Counted from the stretch's first letter, positions 35,041 through 48,080 are shown. The stretch: 64,000 nt of DNA from Chiridota heheva (GCA_020152595.1 JAIGNY010002177.1:660001-724000); one strand, 5' to 3'. The notes: generated from the letters alone by a model not told the origin. A program made the numbers and translations.

Positions 35041-36470
35041 TCACGATAGATGGCCTTTAAATGTTATTTATTTCACTGAATAATAATTCCAAAAATATAT
35101 AAAGCCATCAACCCCCCTCCCCCTTCCCCCTCCACGCCCTCCCTTCACCGTATATGTAACATTAGGTTTGCATTCATACAGTATATATCCGGCGCATATG
35201 TTTATTCTTCAATATTACATAGCTCACTAAATAAAAATAACAACAACAATATACAGCCATTAACCCACCAATCCCCTCCCCTCCCCCCCCCCCCTCCCCT
35301 ACCCCACGTTTTGCATTACATTAAATCGGGTGCCAATCACAAAACAAAACAACTAACAACAAAACACAAGCACACTTTGTTAATACGTATCTTCTCAATG
35401 AAACGATGTTGCGGACATATTACAGTAAATCCATCAACCAATACCACGCAACAACACCCTCATAAATATGCAACGCTGTTGCCAACCAACCAACTCAACC
35501 AATTAATAATACAAAAGCAAATTTTCATTAATATGTCAATTACCAATGACTCACATATATCGTTGTCATTAAAGCTGATGCTGATGCTTATGTTTACATC
35601 AAATAGGGTGCCGATCAACCAACCAATAGCTAACAACCAAACCTTCATGAATATCCATAATAATCTTCCCGCAGTTTCTTTGTTGCACAACTATCTAATA
35701 ATCTTGAAGTTACATCGTTGTTCGGGGATTACCTAACATTCAGTCCCCTCAAATAGGATAACATATCTATATTTATATATTATGGAAAGCAATATTTCTG
35801 TAATTCTTTTTGGGTATCCGTTATTTCATATTTCGTTGTTGCGCAAGTACCTAATAATCTTCATCTGTGTATAGCAAACTTCTTTCTGATAATTTTCAAA
35901 GAATAATTGTATAATTGAAATCATTCAACATGATTTGACAAAGTTATGGCTTCACCTTCTTCAGTTGTTTCGAAATAATCTAAAACAATGACATATTAAG
36001 TTATTCTTTAACGGAATAAAAGCATGCAAATGCCTAATGATCTTCATACGTGGCTAGCACAAACGTATTTCTAAAAATTCTTCACGACTATTAGATTATT
36101 TATTATTCAACCCGGAAAGTGCTTCCTTAAATATAATTTCAACAAATTATTCGACATGTTATGTATGACAAATTTATAGCCATACCTTCCATAAAATGTA
36201 ACGCTACAACACAAGCAGGAGAAACTCGTCAAATGGTGGATAAGTCGAGTTGACACTTATTGAACCTAATGCTGCCATATATAAAAGATCAGTCGTAAAT
36301 AAAGACCTGCATATTTCTGTATTTCAAAACTATGACGACAAAATGCGCTCAAGTTTTCAGGTGTAAAGATGCTACAATTCAGTGGTGTATGGATAACAAA
36401 ACCATTGCTGCGGATAACCATTCCAACTCCCTGGGATAACAAATGCATTCATTGTGACAAACCCATGCAA
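35041..36470. other. Intergenic stretch with two C-rich tracts
   Basis: C-rich runs lie at about 35110-35150 and 35273-35305. A 141-residue plus-strand frame at 35311-35736 is rich in N, T, Q and H, lacks a recognisable domain and lies in low-complexity AAC/CAA-rich DNA. I do not call it a gene. Confidence 0.4.
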
Positions 36471-36474
36471 CTAG

Positions 36475-37305
36475 TTAAAGGATTACTTCAGTGGTCGCCG
36501 ACGAGTGAACACACAATTACATGAACGGGGTCGTCGCCTGCGTATTCGGTTATGATAGTAGCAATGCTATCACGAAACGCTTAATACGACCCGGTCGAGA
36601 ACACAGGTACGACTTACGGACAGACATAACATCGACAACCAAGTCAATGTCCACGGCCTTTGATAACCAGTTGTGGTGCACTGGCGTGTCTACCCAACCC
36701 AGGCTTGAACCCAGGACCTCGTGGTATGTAGACATGCACTAAAGCAAGTCCATCTTATCTGCTTATATGGCATGTATGAATAGGACTTTAAAAGAAACAA
36801 AACAGAGAAGAAAGCATTCAAAAATCTTATTCCGTTAAGGAGATATTCAAGTTTAAAGTTTGGTATCATTTCTGTACAAACGACTGAAATCAGACTAGTT
36901 GTGATGTCACAGCCTCAGATTTCTAAAAGTTTTTATGTATTTTAAAGAAAGTTGATTTAATTATTTTACTAATTAAAACATTTTCCTTCAAACTTTCTTC
37001 AAGTGGTATATTAGCAATTAGAGATACCCTTCATAGATTCAATTTTACTCTTTTTTTGACATATCCCATAATTTTTTAGGCCACAAAATCGCAGGACAAA
37101 ATATGATAGAATACATCAAGACTGAGGAATTTGAGGCTATGATATCACAAATAGTCTGATTTCAGTCGTTTTTATACAAATGATACCAAACTTGAATATC
37201 TCCTTTACGGAATAAGATTTGCGAATGCTTTCTTCACTATTTCGTTTCTTTTGAAGTTCTTTTCAAATAGGATAAATATGCTTGACCCCTGAACTTATCC
37301 TTTAA
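36475..37305. mobile_element. Fold-back element copy 2, with an inserted SINE
   Basis: Left end AGTTAAAGGATTACTTCAGTG; right end (inverted) CTTGACCCCTGAACTTATCC TTTAAACT. The arms hold GAAACAAAAC-GAGAAGAAAGCATTC, TCTTATTCCGTTAAGGAGATA and ATCAGACTAGTTGTGATGTCAC on the left. Their reverse complements lie on the right at 37140-37260. The axis lies near 36970-37000. A SINE sits in the left terminus at 36497-36737. No coding capacity. Confidence 0.85.
36497..36737 (-). mobile_element. SINE family S1, copy in the terminus of a fold-back element
   Basis: Matches the copies at 28806 and 56311 from GACGAGTGAACACACAATT to the B-box region (AGGCTTGAACCCAGG near 36700). It ends at GTAGACA, so the last ~40 bp of the tRNA-like head (A box) is missing. 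The flanking sequence on both sides is fold-back terminus (CAGTGGTC left, AAGCAAGTCC right). A clean target duplication is not visible. Confidence 0.8.
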
Positions 37306-37399
37306 ACTGCTGATAGAAATGACGGAATTAAATGGGAATGTAGAAGAACTATCAACAAATGTATAGAAGTATCTTACTTGAATATTTCACCATCCAAAG

Positions 37400-37612
37400 C
37401 TTACCTACGGAATTCCGCCAGGGAGAGGGGCCCACAAAGGTGTAGCCAAGGGGTGTGGTGTTGGACACCTCCTTATAGATATCAAAATTTGTGCCGTTTG
37501 TAACCAAATTTAGGCGATTTAAAAAAATATATTCACGGAATTCCACCAAAGAGAGGCGCCCGGAGAGGTGTAGCCAGGGGTTTTGGTGTTAGACACCTTC
37601 TTATGACATTAA
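37400..37612. repeat. Diverged ~128-bp tandem duplication
   Basis: CGGAATTCCGCCAGGGAGAG (37408) and CGGAATTCCACCAAAGAGAG (37536) each lead into GGTGTAGCCA-GGG-TTGGTGTT-GACACCT-CTTAT. The unit is probably transposon-derived. No coding content. Confidence 0.7.
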
Positions 37613-37904
37613 ATGCCCGGGCTAGAAAGAAAAGGTTCTAAGTTTGGTAATATAAAGTTCCAAAGTAAAGGTTGCAGGGGGCTTTTCGATTTTGAAGACT
37701 TCGCAATAAAATCTTATTCTTCTTTGGGGTTTTTTTTCTTTCTTTTCTTTTCACTTTTCATAATTGCTCATGTAGGTGTGGTGGGTGAACTATTTTTTTC
37801 GGGCCCGTAGCCAGCTTTTCAATTTTTTTTAATTTTTTTTCTAATTTAAGCAAGGCGGAGCCAGGATAGAATATCAGTGGGGAAAGCCAACCTAAAAAAA
37901 AAAA

Positions 37905-38480
37905 TATACTACAAATTGATGGAGTTATCCCAACAATTGAAGAAATCTTACTGAAATCGAAATTTGGAAATTTCCTAAAAGTCCAAGAAAATTGAACAAA
38001 AATCGAAAAAAAATTGTCCCAAATATGAAAGAAATTTTTGAAAATTGCACGAAAGTGAAAGAAATTTCCAAAACATTGAAAGCGACATCACAAAATACTG
38101 AAGGAAATTTCCCAAAGCCGAAGAAAATTTACCGAATATCGAAGAAATATTGCCCCAAAATAAAGAAAATTTCCAAAAATTACGCAATAATGAAAGAAAT
38201 GTCACAAAAACTGAGGAGTTATCCCAACAATTGAAGAAATCTTACTGAAATCGAAATTTGGAAATTTACCGAAAATTGAAAAAATTACCGAAAATAGAAG
38301 AAAACTTACCCCAAAATGAAGGAAATTTCCCAAACATTGGATGCAATTTTCCAAAATTTAAAGGGAACAAATTTACGAAAATCGAAGAAATTTTTTCCCA
38401 AAATTAAGGAAATTTCTAAAAATTAAAAGACAATTCCAAAATATTGAAGGAAATTTCTCGAAAATTGAAGAAAATTTGCA
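37905..38480. repeat. A-rich degenerate ~21-24-bp minisatellite (family P, locus 1)
   Basis: Irregular units of the type GAAGAAATTTCCCAAAATT repeat about 25 times. A 53-bp block at 37921-37973 recurs almost exactly at 38215-38267 (offset 294 bp), so larger blocks have been copied too. Two other loci (44935-45060 and 49340-49830) carry the same kind of unit. Confidence 0.75.
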
Positions 38481-39255
38481 TAAACCGTGACTGAGTAAGA
38501 ATCATCTCATGAAAAAAAAGTGTCATAGGAAATATATCAGGGGGACATGTCCCCCGCCCCTCCCCTCTGAATCCTCCCATGACTTTAGCTTATTTAGTTA
38601 TTTATTGACAAATAATATCATCAGTGCATTGTTTATTTAACATTTTGTTTACAACTTAATAATGTCTGCATACTTAACAAAGCTATTTTATGTAAATTAA
38701 GGTTTGTTCAGCAGCTGTATGGTGATTTAAACAAAACTATAGGGCTAGTAAATTATTATGCATTTTACAATTTTTTGCTTACATTAAAAAAAAAAATTGG
38801 GGGGGGAGAAAATATTTGGGGGAGGGGCATTGCCCCTAAATTTACCCCGTGACTAGGGGCACGATTCTTCTCTTACAAAAAGTGTATTATTCTTGAAACG
38901 CAGAACTCCACCCTCTTTGCCAAAATCCTGGCTGTGCAATAAGGAGAAGTTACCCCCATTAAATAATTGCTGTTCAGTGGACATTTCCACGTTTACACCC
39001 CTTTGATTCCCGTCTGAAGAATGGAGTATAACCCTTGATCCCTGGACTCACATAGACTAGTGTCACACTTGATCGTTTTACTAACTTGAGGGGCCCCATC
39101 TAATCTTTCGCTTCTGGGCCCCGGGTAAGTCGTTACGCCACTGCCCCATGACCAAAATCCTGGCGCCGCCACTGTGTGGAGACTAACCCGCCGAGAGATG
39201 TCATTCTAAAATGACATCTTTCTGTCTGGACTAACAAATTCATTTGAAAACAAAC
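38481..39255. mobile_element. Transposon debris with a hAT-like end
   Basis: Includes G-rich and C-rich patches (38545-38575, 38790-38835) and an end-like sequence CCAAAATCCTGGCGCCGCC ACTG at 39153-39175, matching the right ends at 26265 and 58293. A left partner end is not clear. Confidence 0.4.
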
Positions 39256-39257
39256 AA

Positions 39258-39400
39258 AGCAGCGGCCCGACACCGGGACCCCGTACACTGGGGCCGTACG
39301 CAGCGGCCCATACGCCGGGCCATGTGCCGAGGTCTCGTACAATGGGACCCACATGCCGGGTACCTGTATACTATGGGTCCCGTACGCCGGGCCTCACCTG
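39258..39400. repeat. GC-rich short minisatellite
   Basis: Degenerate units of CCGTACGCCGGGCC/GGGACCCCGTACACTGGG type fill about 140 bp and contrast sharply with the AT-rich surroundings. Small open frames over it are composition effects. Confidence 0.65.
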
Positions 39401-40955
39401 GTTCTCATAATCACTTCTCATTCTTGATATTTTTTAACACACTAAGTAGTCACCATTTGGTCTATTGCCAGCCCAACATCCCAAGTAAAGAAAAATCAAC
39501 ACTATTGACTAAGCGGATTTGACCAATTTTGGCGCAATGCTCTGAATAAGATTCCTGTATGTCTACACATGAGGCGTTACTTTAGGGGCGCTGGGGGTGT
39601 TACACTCATAGAAAATTGTTTATTAGGGCAATACCGGTTTGGACTATTTCGTCAGGGGAAAAGAACATGTCGGATAGTGAAGAAAAAAGTTACGGAAATT
39701 AATATGGTTTTCTAAAAGAAAATACTTTTGAAAATATTATGGAAAATGTCATGGTTATATTGTTTTTTTCACAGCCGTGTTAGACGGAGCAGAGTATATT
39801 TTACTCAGGAAGAGATGTGAAATGTAGCGGGATGTACTGTTTAAAATGATCTAATTATAGATAATTCTGAATCATGCTCAGCCAGGCTATATCAGAATCA
39901 TGCCCTCCTAACACACTTGGGCACCGATCTTAGTCGAACACAGATGCAAAATGTCAGATGTACTGTTTAAATCAAGATAGAATATCTAAATCATGTCCTC
40001 CCGACTCAACATAATGCGGACAACATGATTATGAGCAATCTGTTTTTGTTTTTTCTCAAAAAGACGACAATGCATTTCAAAAGGTAGTGGTGAAAAGTTT
40101 TGAATATCTATTTACTATCCGTCTCCAAAATTTCCGGATATCCAGTGAAATTTTGGACAATCCGGAGTGGAAAATGAAAAACCCCATACGTTTAAGTGTG
40201 GGCTAGCTAAATGTGTAGGCTCATAAGAAGACGTAATACATAAAAGTATCTAATTTTGGGGGTATTTCAAAGTACTCAATTTTTGGGTTGCACCCGGTTT
40301 GGTTCATTAACGTAGCCAGCCTCTCAAAAGTTGGGGGTGGGGGTAAATACGTCCAAAAAGTGCCAGGGACGGCGTGCGACCTTGACAACGTTATTTCTGA
40401 CAAAGTGGGTGAGGGCTGGCTGTTCGGATGTACTATTTATCAGTTTATATAAGTCAGAGATTTATGGGAATCCTTCCCGAATCGTCTAGATATCATAATA
40501 ATATAACCATGTCCACACGATACTGCATGATTCTCGGGTTGGACAAGTGGGAAATATGTAAATATATATCCCACCCACACTTCTTTAAAATCTTGATCGG
40601 GGCCATTTTGTGGCATCACAGCTCTGGCAGAGCTTCCGGGGCTTTACTTTCTGGGTCTATATTAGAACTTCGCCCATGAATCCCACTGCAAACTTTTTTT
40701 CTTCTCTTTTTCTCCCGACTTTCTCAATTTTCACGAGAAATTTCTTCTTTGCCTATCTAGAAATGGTAACCCAAATGCTTATCTGAGTAGATTTTAACAT
40801 GACAATTTAAAATTGTCTTCTTCTTGTCATGCATCAACTAATTTGTCAAAATTTGTGTTGATTTTTAGCCAATTTGAGGTATCAAAATAAGAAATTTTAA
40901 GAGCATTCCAGGGCAGCAGGGTGCCTCAAATAACTTCAATTTGAGACAAATGTTG
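39401..40955. other. Intergenic stretch without a recognisable gene
   Basis: Nothing assignable. The word AACGTAGCCAGCCTCTC near 40310 resembles the ends of hAT-like repeats. Short frames (40221-40403, 40428-40679) have no signature. Confidence 0.4.
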
Positions 40956-41115
40956 TTCCCCAGTGTTAAAAAAAAAATCGCCGGCACGTTCTAAATCACG
41001 AGTATAGAGAGTATAGTGAAACAGATTATGAAAATGTTTTGCTGTGTACATAGGCGGCGACCCCCCCCACCCACCCACCCGTCCCCAGTGTTAAAAAAAA
41101 ATCGCCGCCATTGTT
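40956..41115. repeat. Short direct duplication
   Basis: CCCCAGTGTTAAAAAAAAA followed by TCGCCG occurs at about 40959 and again at about 41082, flanking a C-rich (CCCACCCAC) patch. Confidence 0.6.
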
Positions 41116-41620
41116 TGTATATTGTAAATGCTTTGAGCTTTCTTGTGGAAAAGCTTACATTAAATTATTGTTGTATTTAGTCTAATTGTAAGTACTGAAG
41201 TAAAACCTGATCGAAAGATGAAGTTAAAATATTGTTTTTTCATCAGTCTTTATTATTCATCATAAATCGTCAGGAAAACGGTATAATAGGCCTAATGTTT
41301 TCATTATAAAGACAATTACCAGTATAAAAGTAAAGAAATCTTTCATTGCTGTATATAATCGGATATAAATTGATACATGTGAGTTCTGTTAATATTTGCA
41401 TGCATGAACCGGGACAGGCGGCACCCCTTGAAGAACATTATTTTCAATCTTTCAGCAGGAGGAGGTGGGTTGGGGATACAAACCATGTAGAGTTTTACAT
41501 GAGCGCTTGAATAGGGATAACAAAGGTCGTTGTGTCTTATTTTACTGGTTAATGAAAAGCAACAATACGACTGGATAAATAACGTGTTATCTAAATAGTC
41601 CGGTTCATAGTTCATATGCC
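41116..41620. other. Intergenic stretch without a recognisable gene
   Basis: AT-rich, with no repeat or gene that I can name. Confidence 0.4.
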
Positions 41621-41624
41621 ATTA

Positions 41625-41729
41625 TCAGTAGGGGAGAATCCTGGACTCCATGGATCTTAATAAATACGAAGCTCCAAGTTTTGGTGTATTTTCTTATTAC
41701 ACCAAAAGTCCAGGATTCTCCCTGACTGA
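41625..41729. mobile_element. 105-bp fold-back sequence (small MITE-like hairpin)
   Basis: The arm at 41625-41647 pairs with 41707-41729 at 21 of 23 positions (core GGAGAATCCTGGACT). An inner stem TTTTGGTGTA (41679-41688) pairs perfectly with 41698-41707. Flanks TTA and TTA are too short to prove a target duplication. Confidence 0.7.
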
Positions 41730-41876
41730 TTATTTCAAACCGTGAAGAAACATTTCAGCATTTGTGCCCTTCGTAGTTGGTTGAGTTCCCTGCGCTCGAA
41801 ATGTGTCTGATTCTTATGTTACTCCTAATAAACTTTGAATTTGGACAGGTGCATTGTGAGATACTTATGTAAAGGA

Positions 41877-41918
41877 ACCCCCGATTGGGAGAACAAAACT
41901 GTTCTCCCGATCGGGGGT
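41877..41918. repeat. Tight 19-bp hairpin
   Basis: Arms 41877-41895 and 41900-41918 pair with one G-T/A-C change and a 4-nt loop (core CCCCCGATTGGGAGAACA). It stands alone, without a recognisable element around it. Confidence 0.85.
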
Positions 41919-42032
41919 ATAAACCCGACTGTTAATAGCACGTACAGTTTTTTTTAATTATGACTGATTAAAGTTTTAGCGATTTGCAGTGGATGCATAA
42001 TTTATTTTGTGATGTATGACAGTATGACCAGG

Positions 42033-42430
42033 TGGGTAGCTGAAAAGCTTTATGTAATTCTTTATATTTCCAAATTTCAGTTCCTGAAAATGATGACAAA
42101 GTCTATTCCTGCTAGATCTAGGTTAAGGATAGGTCAACACTAAACAACGTTTGGCTAAAATTCCTTTCCATTTTTCGCAAATGAGTGACTACCAATTAAA
42201 AACAAAACAAAGGGTTTACATAAGGAAACAGGAACTTCCGCCCCGTCGTACATCACGACGGGAACTTAAAGAGGAACAAAAATTGACATATTTTGGCCTG
42301 AAATTAAAAATACTCTAAAATGGTCAGTCTTTAACCGATTTGGATAAAAGTTTTTGCTACGTTCAATATTTTTCATGGATTTTAAAGCATTATAGCATAA
42401 GTTGCTGCTATACGCCCATATACATTTAAA
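42033..42430 (+). repeat. Dispersed repeat family R1, copy 2
   Basis: Aligned in order with 19924-20320 (shared words listed there). It carries a short extra palindrome, CCGTCGTACATCACGACGG, at about 42243-42261 that is absent from copy 1. Confidence 0.75.
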
Positions 42431-42539
42431 CTCGTGTTCATTCTTCTTTTTAAGGGCAGGGGTTCCATTACCAATTAGTTTCAACTACGGATCATTTAAA
42501 GGGGGAATTTTGTCTCAATAAAAAAATTGCTTGATTTGC

Positions 42540-42650
42540 CAACGGTATAGTCCACTAATTTGATTGGCTTGTCAGAAATTGTGTAAAATATTTTGACCAA
42601 TCACGAACGTTCAATTGTATTTTTTCTTCACGTTAACAGGATACATGACC
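42540..42650 (+). repeat. Short dispersed similarity (pairs with ~52848-53155)
   Basis: TGGCTTGTC, GACCAAT, GAACGTT, ATTGT and TTCACGTTAAC words appear in the same order in 52848-53155, where the spacing is larger because of an insert. A weak, old repeat. Confidence 0.4.
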
Positions 42651-42766
42651 TCGATCTAATTCTTGGATTCAATTGGAGGCTGCTTGTCGTCCCTCGGCTA
42701 CCTGCAATGACACATCGAACGGAAGAAATGATAAGCATAAACCAAGAAGGTATACCATTCTGATCA

Positions 42767-43020
42767 AGGGTGTAGAAAGCTTTCGAAAAGTGGGGCACGA
42801 CCTATTAGGGACACTTCCAAATCACATGTCCCCTATCCCAGATAGAATAAGTGAGCCCAAAACAACAAAGTAAAGTAAAATGGGCACTTCATTTTGATAA
42901 AAGGGGCACTTTTCCAATGGGGACACATTTCTCTCGTAAATATATAGGACTGACAAAAGTGGGACACTTTTCGGAAAAGTGGGGGCACGTTCCCCCAGTG
43001 CCCCGACTCCTACACCTATC
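42767..43020. mobile_element. MITE-like repeat family M1, copy 1
   Basis: The left end GGGTGTAGAAAGC and right end GACTCCTACACCTAT are roughly inverted. Internal words GGGGCACTTTTCCAATGGG, GGACTGACAAAAGT and ACGTTCCCCCAGTG recur in order at 59759-60172. A fragment of the right half also appears at 57035-57105. No coding capacity. Confidence 0.7.
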
Positions 43021-43029
43021 TGCCTATAC

Positions 43030-43412
43030 CACTAATCAATGGTCCATGGAGATGACAGATCCCAGCTGGTATTCCTCCATTAACAGATTAACGAACTGAG
43101 AATATATCCACAGTTGATCGAGAAAAGCTGATATGAATTTCAAACAGTAGTGTAGAGCTAAGATTTTATCTAGGGGTCGGGGAGGGGAGGAGAGAGGCTC
43201 TCAATCTCTAATGTCCACAGTTATCGATATGTAGCAATGCTTCCCCCTCCCACACATTCCACCTCACCCACCAAACCTCCACAAATAGAGTTGGCTCACT
43301 ATCCTAAACCATGGAGCTACTTTAATAGCGCGCATGCATAAACAAACCGATATTACAATTAACTAATGACGAGAAGCCATCCAAAACATTGTGGATAAAG
43401 GGAAATATTATT
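43030..43412. other. Intergenic stretch without a recognisable gene
   Basis: Nothing assignable besides short G- and C-rich patches. Confidence 0.4.
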
Positions 43413-44570
<1,158 letters not shown>

Positions 44571-44930
44571 TTTATTGATTACCATATTGACCCTGCATAC
44601 GAGAAAGATCAATATTGGAGCTACAATTCCATTCGATTTGGAATTTGGTGCTTACGTACTTTTATTTGCCACGTTCCTTCAGATAGGCATCCATAGCACG
44701 GGCTGCAAGAGGGGAGAAACACAATTTGTTTCGATTTATTTCAGGTATATAATATCAGTCTCCAAAGATATTTCTAACACACATCATTTTTAAAATCTGC
44801 TATTCACGAATATCTAAACAGAAATAATTGCCCATGCAGTACGAATACATTTCTGAGGTCAGGCCCAGGGGAACTGCCCCCTTGGATCAGGGGAACTGCC
44901 TTCTTGATAAACATAACACAGGTAAAATTG
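44571..44930. other. Intergenic stretch without a recognisable gene
   Basis: Plain flank of the microsatellite. No gene signature. Confidence 0.4.
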
Positions 44931-44934
44931 AAGA

Positions 44935-45060
44935 AAAATTTAGTAAGATTATTGGTCATTTTTGTAAAATTTGGCAAGTTGCATCTTCCGAAAATTGAAG
45001 ATTCACAAAATTGAAGACAATTTCACAAAAATGAAGGCAATTTTCCTAAAGCCTATTCAT
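44935..45060. repeat. A-rich minisatellite family P, locus 2
   Basis: Units such as GAAAATTGAAGATTCACAAAA and ATTGAAGACAATTTCACAAAA match the unit style of 37905-38480. Confidence 0.6.
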
Positions 45061-46640
45061 GAGGGCCATTAAAATATAGTTTTGGACAGGAGAGTAGAAA
45101 AAGCTATGTAGAAGAAAACAAGTTTTGGAGAGAAAAGTTTTGAAGAAATAACACTTAATGTTAAATTCAAGCACTTGCATGCATACTGACTGTTTAGGGT
45201 TATAAGAGTATGAGTCAATCCTAACCCTGTGCTGCAGGTTGCCTTCTCATAACGTTTCGGAGAAAAGAGGACGCCACCTCAGTTTAATCAAACGACTATT
45301 TCAGACCAGGCTTTAGAGGTAATAGTAATCTTAATCTTGGAATTATAGATAATTTTATAAGAATAAGAAGATACGTACTTTGCTTATTAGTGGCGTTGTT
45401 TATAAAATCGTTATCAAATACTAGATCTGCAGGCGAACTGCCTCGAGGTGGTACTTCTGTTAAGATTATAGTAAAACGAATGCATCAAAATATCAATTTG
45501 TTTTTGCATCTGTACGCTTTAAGAACTATGCATAAATAATCAACCTAAACTTAATGTCATGAAGATTAATTACTATATTCTGTCGCGAGCAAGACATTTG
45601 GAAATTCCGAAAAGATTTCATTTAAAAGTACCACCAGCGGATCAAGCAGTGTCGCAATCCAAGAGAAAGCAGGGGGTGTTCGCTCCCGATAAAGCCTGGG
45701 GAATCATATTTTGGATAATGTTCAGATTTTGCGATAAAATGTCATAGTTTCTAATTTATGTATTTGAAATATTAAAAATCATTGTGTTGAAAAACAGTTG
45801 AACTTTCAAAATTGTCGTTTCGCGCCTAAAAGCGTAGCTCTATTGTCTATTTTATCTAATATTTCGAAAACGGCATGGTGAACATATCAAATGGGAGTAG
45901 AAAAGTTGTAGCCATGACAGTAATGAAGGTATTTTCATGAGATTTAAGTTTCTCCTAGCAAAGATATTTTTTCCAGACTTATTTCAAATTTGAAAAATGT
46001 AACATTGCATAAGGCTTTAACGTTAGAATAGCAAAGGATCATGGGAAATATCACAAAACGGCGGCTCTCGTTAATAGGAACATTAATGTTCCCATTAATT
46101 GGCATGCTACATGACTGTAGTATCGGAAGATTTACGACCAAAATTCGAAACAATTGTAAACTTTTGAAACAATATGCAGCAAAATGGGGCATTTTAGGAC
46201 CAAAGTTTGGGAGAATTTGTATATTAAACAATCATAATGTCTTAAAGAAAACGTTTGTGAATTTCTTTAGTCTTTCATAATTTGGGGCATGTATTTTGTT
46301 TGCGACCATAATCCTATTTAGAGGCCCAGAATTTCATTTGGGACCAGGCCCCCAGGCTACGCCACTGAATCACTGACATGTTTAGAGCGCCAAAAACCGA
46401 AAAGAATTTTCACCAAGGCGCTGTACAACTAAAAACAAACTATATACGCAAGAAAGAAGAAAAATGGATGGAAATTATAAAACAATTTTATGGTTGAAAA
46501 ATACACCACACTGATAAAACACACTAAAGGCCTACCGCACTATACACTGATACAAGAGCAAAATAAATTGATAAAACACAGGAGTTATTGATGGCAGGCG
46601 ACTTGCAAGAAGATGGGTTTGCGTCTTACACACACAGGTA
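45061..46640. other. Intergenic stretch with a transposon-end remnant
   Basis: No gene recognised. GGCTACGCCACTG at about 46354-46366 resembles a hAT-type end. The following ~100 bp contains AAGGCGCTGTACAAC, similar to ATGCGCTGTACAAAG at 19208, so a short dispersed repeat may be shared. Confidence 0.4.
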
Positions 46641-47490
46641 TTTAAAGGATTAGATCAGTGGTAGCAAGTTTATCTTATTTCAAAGAGGACTTTAAAACAA
46701 ACACAATGGCGAAGAAACATTTCAAAAATATTATTCTGGTAAGAAGATATTCAAGTTTAAAACTGTCTTATCTTTGTAGAAATGGCTGGTGTAGTAAGAC
46801 TAGTATGGGAAGATAGCATCTTTATCCTCACATTCTCAACAATTGTTAAAGGCCAGTTGTCGTCTCTAACGTGCAAAGTAAATCAAATTCAATTCCTGTC
46901 TTTTGATTGGTCGAAACACAATGGTACAGTGCACTTATATTGATAGTCCAATCATTATTACTTTGGATTAATACGCCGCCACATTTTAATCACTATATTT
47001 AATGTATTTTACAGAAAATATATTCAACTTTTTAACTTTAACTGTTTAACTTTTAATATCAAATATGTATTTCTAACTATATATTTACTATTAACTCTAT
47101 AGATATTTATATTTATATATTTATTTTATATTCAATTATTTAACTTTTTTTTTTTTTTTTTATTTTAATAATTTTCCTCGAACTTTCTTAAGGTATGGTA
47201 TATTTTAATCATCTTTACAGGCTTCTGTTTTACTGCTTTCCTGACATATCTAATTATGATTTTTAAGCCACAAAATCTTAGGAAGAAATATGATACAAAA
47301 AGACTCAGCGTTAAGGAATCTGAAAGCTGTGATGTCTTCTAGTCTGTTTTCAGTCGTTTCTACACAAATGGTACGGTATCAACTTTAAACTGAACGGAAA
47401 GAGATTTTTAATGCTTTCTGTTTTCCATTTGTTTCTTTTGAAGCCCTCTTTCATATAAGATGGACTTGCTTGACCACTGAATTATATATA
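46641..47490. mobile_element. Fold-back element copy 3
   Basis: Left end TTTAAAGGATTAGATCAGTGG; right end ATGGACTTGCTTGACCACTGA. Inner arms carry AAACACAATGGCGAAGAAA and, inverted, ACCGTATCA-ACTTTAAACTGAACG. The left arm contains an inserted R2 repeat at 46852-46998, and an A/T-rich centre lies near 47000-47170. No coding capacity. Confidence 0.8.
46852..46998 (+). repeat. Dispersed repeat family R2, copy 2
   Basis: Pairs with 34885-35040 (shared words given there). It is nested in fold-back copy 3. Confidence 0.75.
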
Positions 47491-47492
47491 CA

Positions 47493-48080
47493 GGATTTGT
47501 TCATGGTCAAGTTAAATTTATATGTATACGAGGACTTTAAGAGAAACAAAATAGTGAAGAAATTATTTCAATATCTTCTTCTTTGATAAAGGAGATATTA
47601 AAATGTAAAGTTCAGTATACATCTGTGTATAGTTAATGATTAGTGTAACAAGTCCACTATGGAAGGTTGGGTGGCGCCATCATTTTCACTTTCTTAATAG
47701 TTGTTAATGTTTTCTAGAGAAAGTGAAGTCTACTTTTTTGCTATTTGAATTTTTTCCCTGAAATTTTCTTCAGTTGGTAGCCTATAAGTGCCCTTACCAG
47801 AGTCTATATTATTATTTTCCTGACATAATGAATGGTTCGCGCTAAGCATAAAAACACAAAATATGATAACATACATAAAGACTTTGAGGAATCTAAAGAT
47901 GTGACGTCACAGCTTGTCTGATTTCAGTCATTTCTACACTTACTACCAGATCATACAGAACTTTAAATTAAAATATCGATATAAGATTTTTAGATTCTTT
48001 TTTAACCATTTTGTTTCTTAAGGTACTCTTTCATATAACAGTATAAGATACACTCGCTTTATCACTAAACTAATCCTCGG
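47493..48080. mobile_element. Fold-back element copy 4
   Basis: Begins about two dozen bases after copy 3. Left arm GGACTTTAAGAGAAACAAAAT, right arm inverted TTGTTTCTTAAGGTACTC. The termini are degraded (CATGGTCAAGTTAAATTTA; CACTCGCTTTATCACTAAA). A perfect CRE palindrome TGACGTCA lies at 47902-47909. Confidence 0.75.

Noticed and set aside
35311..35736. 141-residue N/T/Q-rich plus-strand frame as a gene.
   Set aside because: Low-complexity AAC/CAA-rich DNA; no domain and no conserved context.
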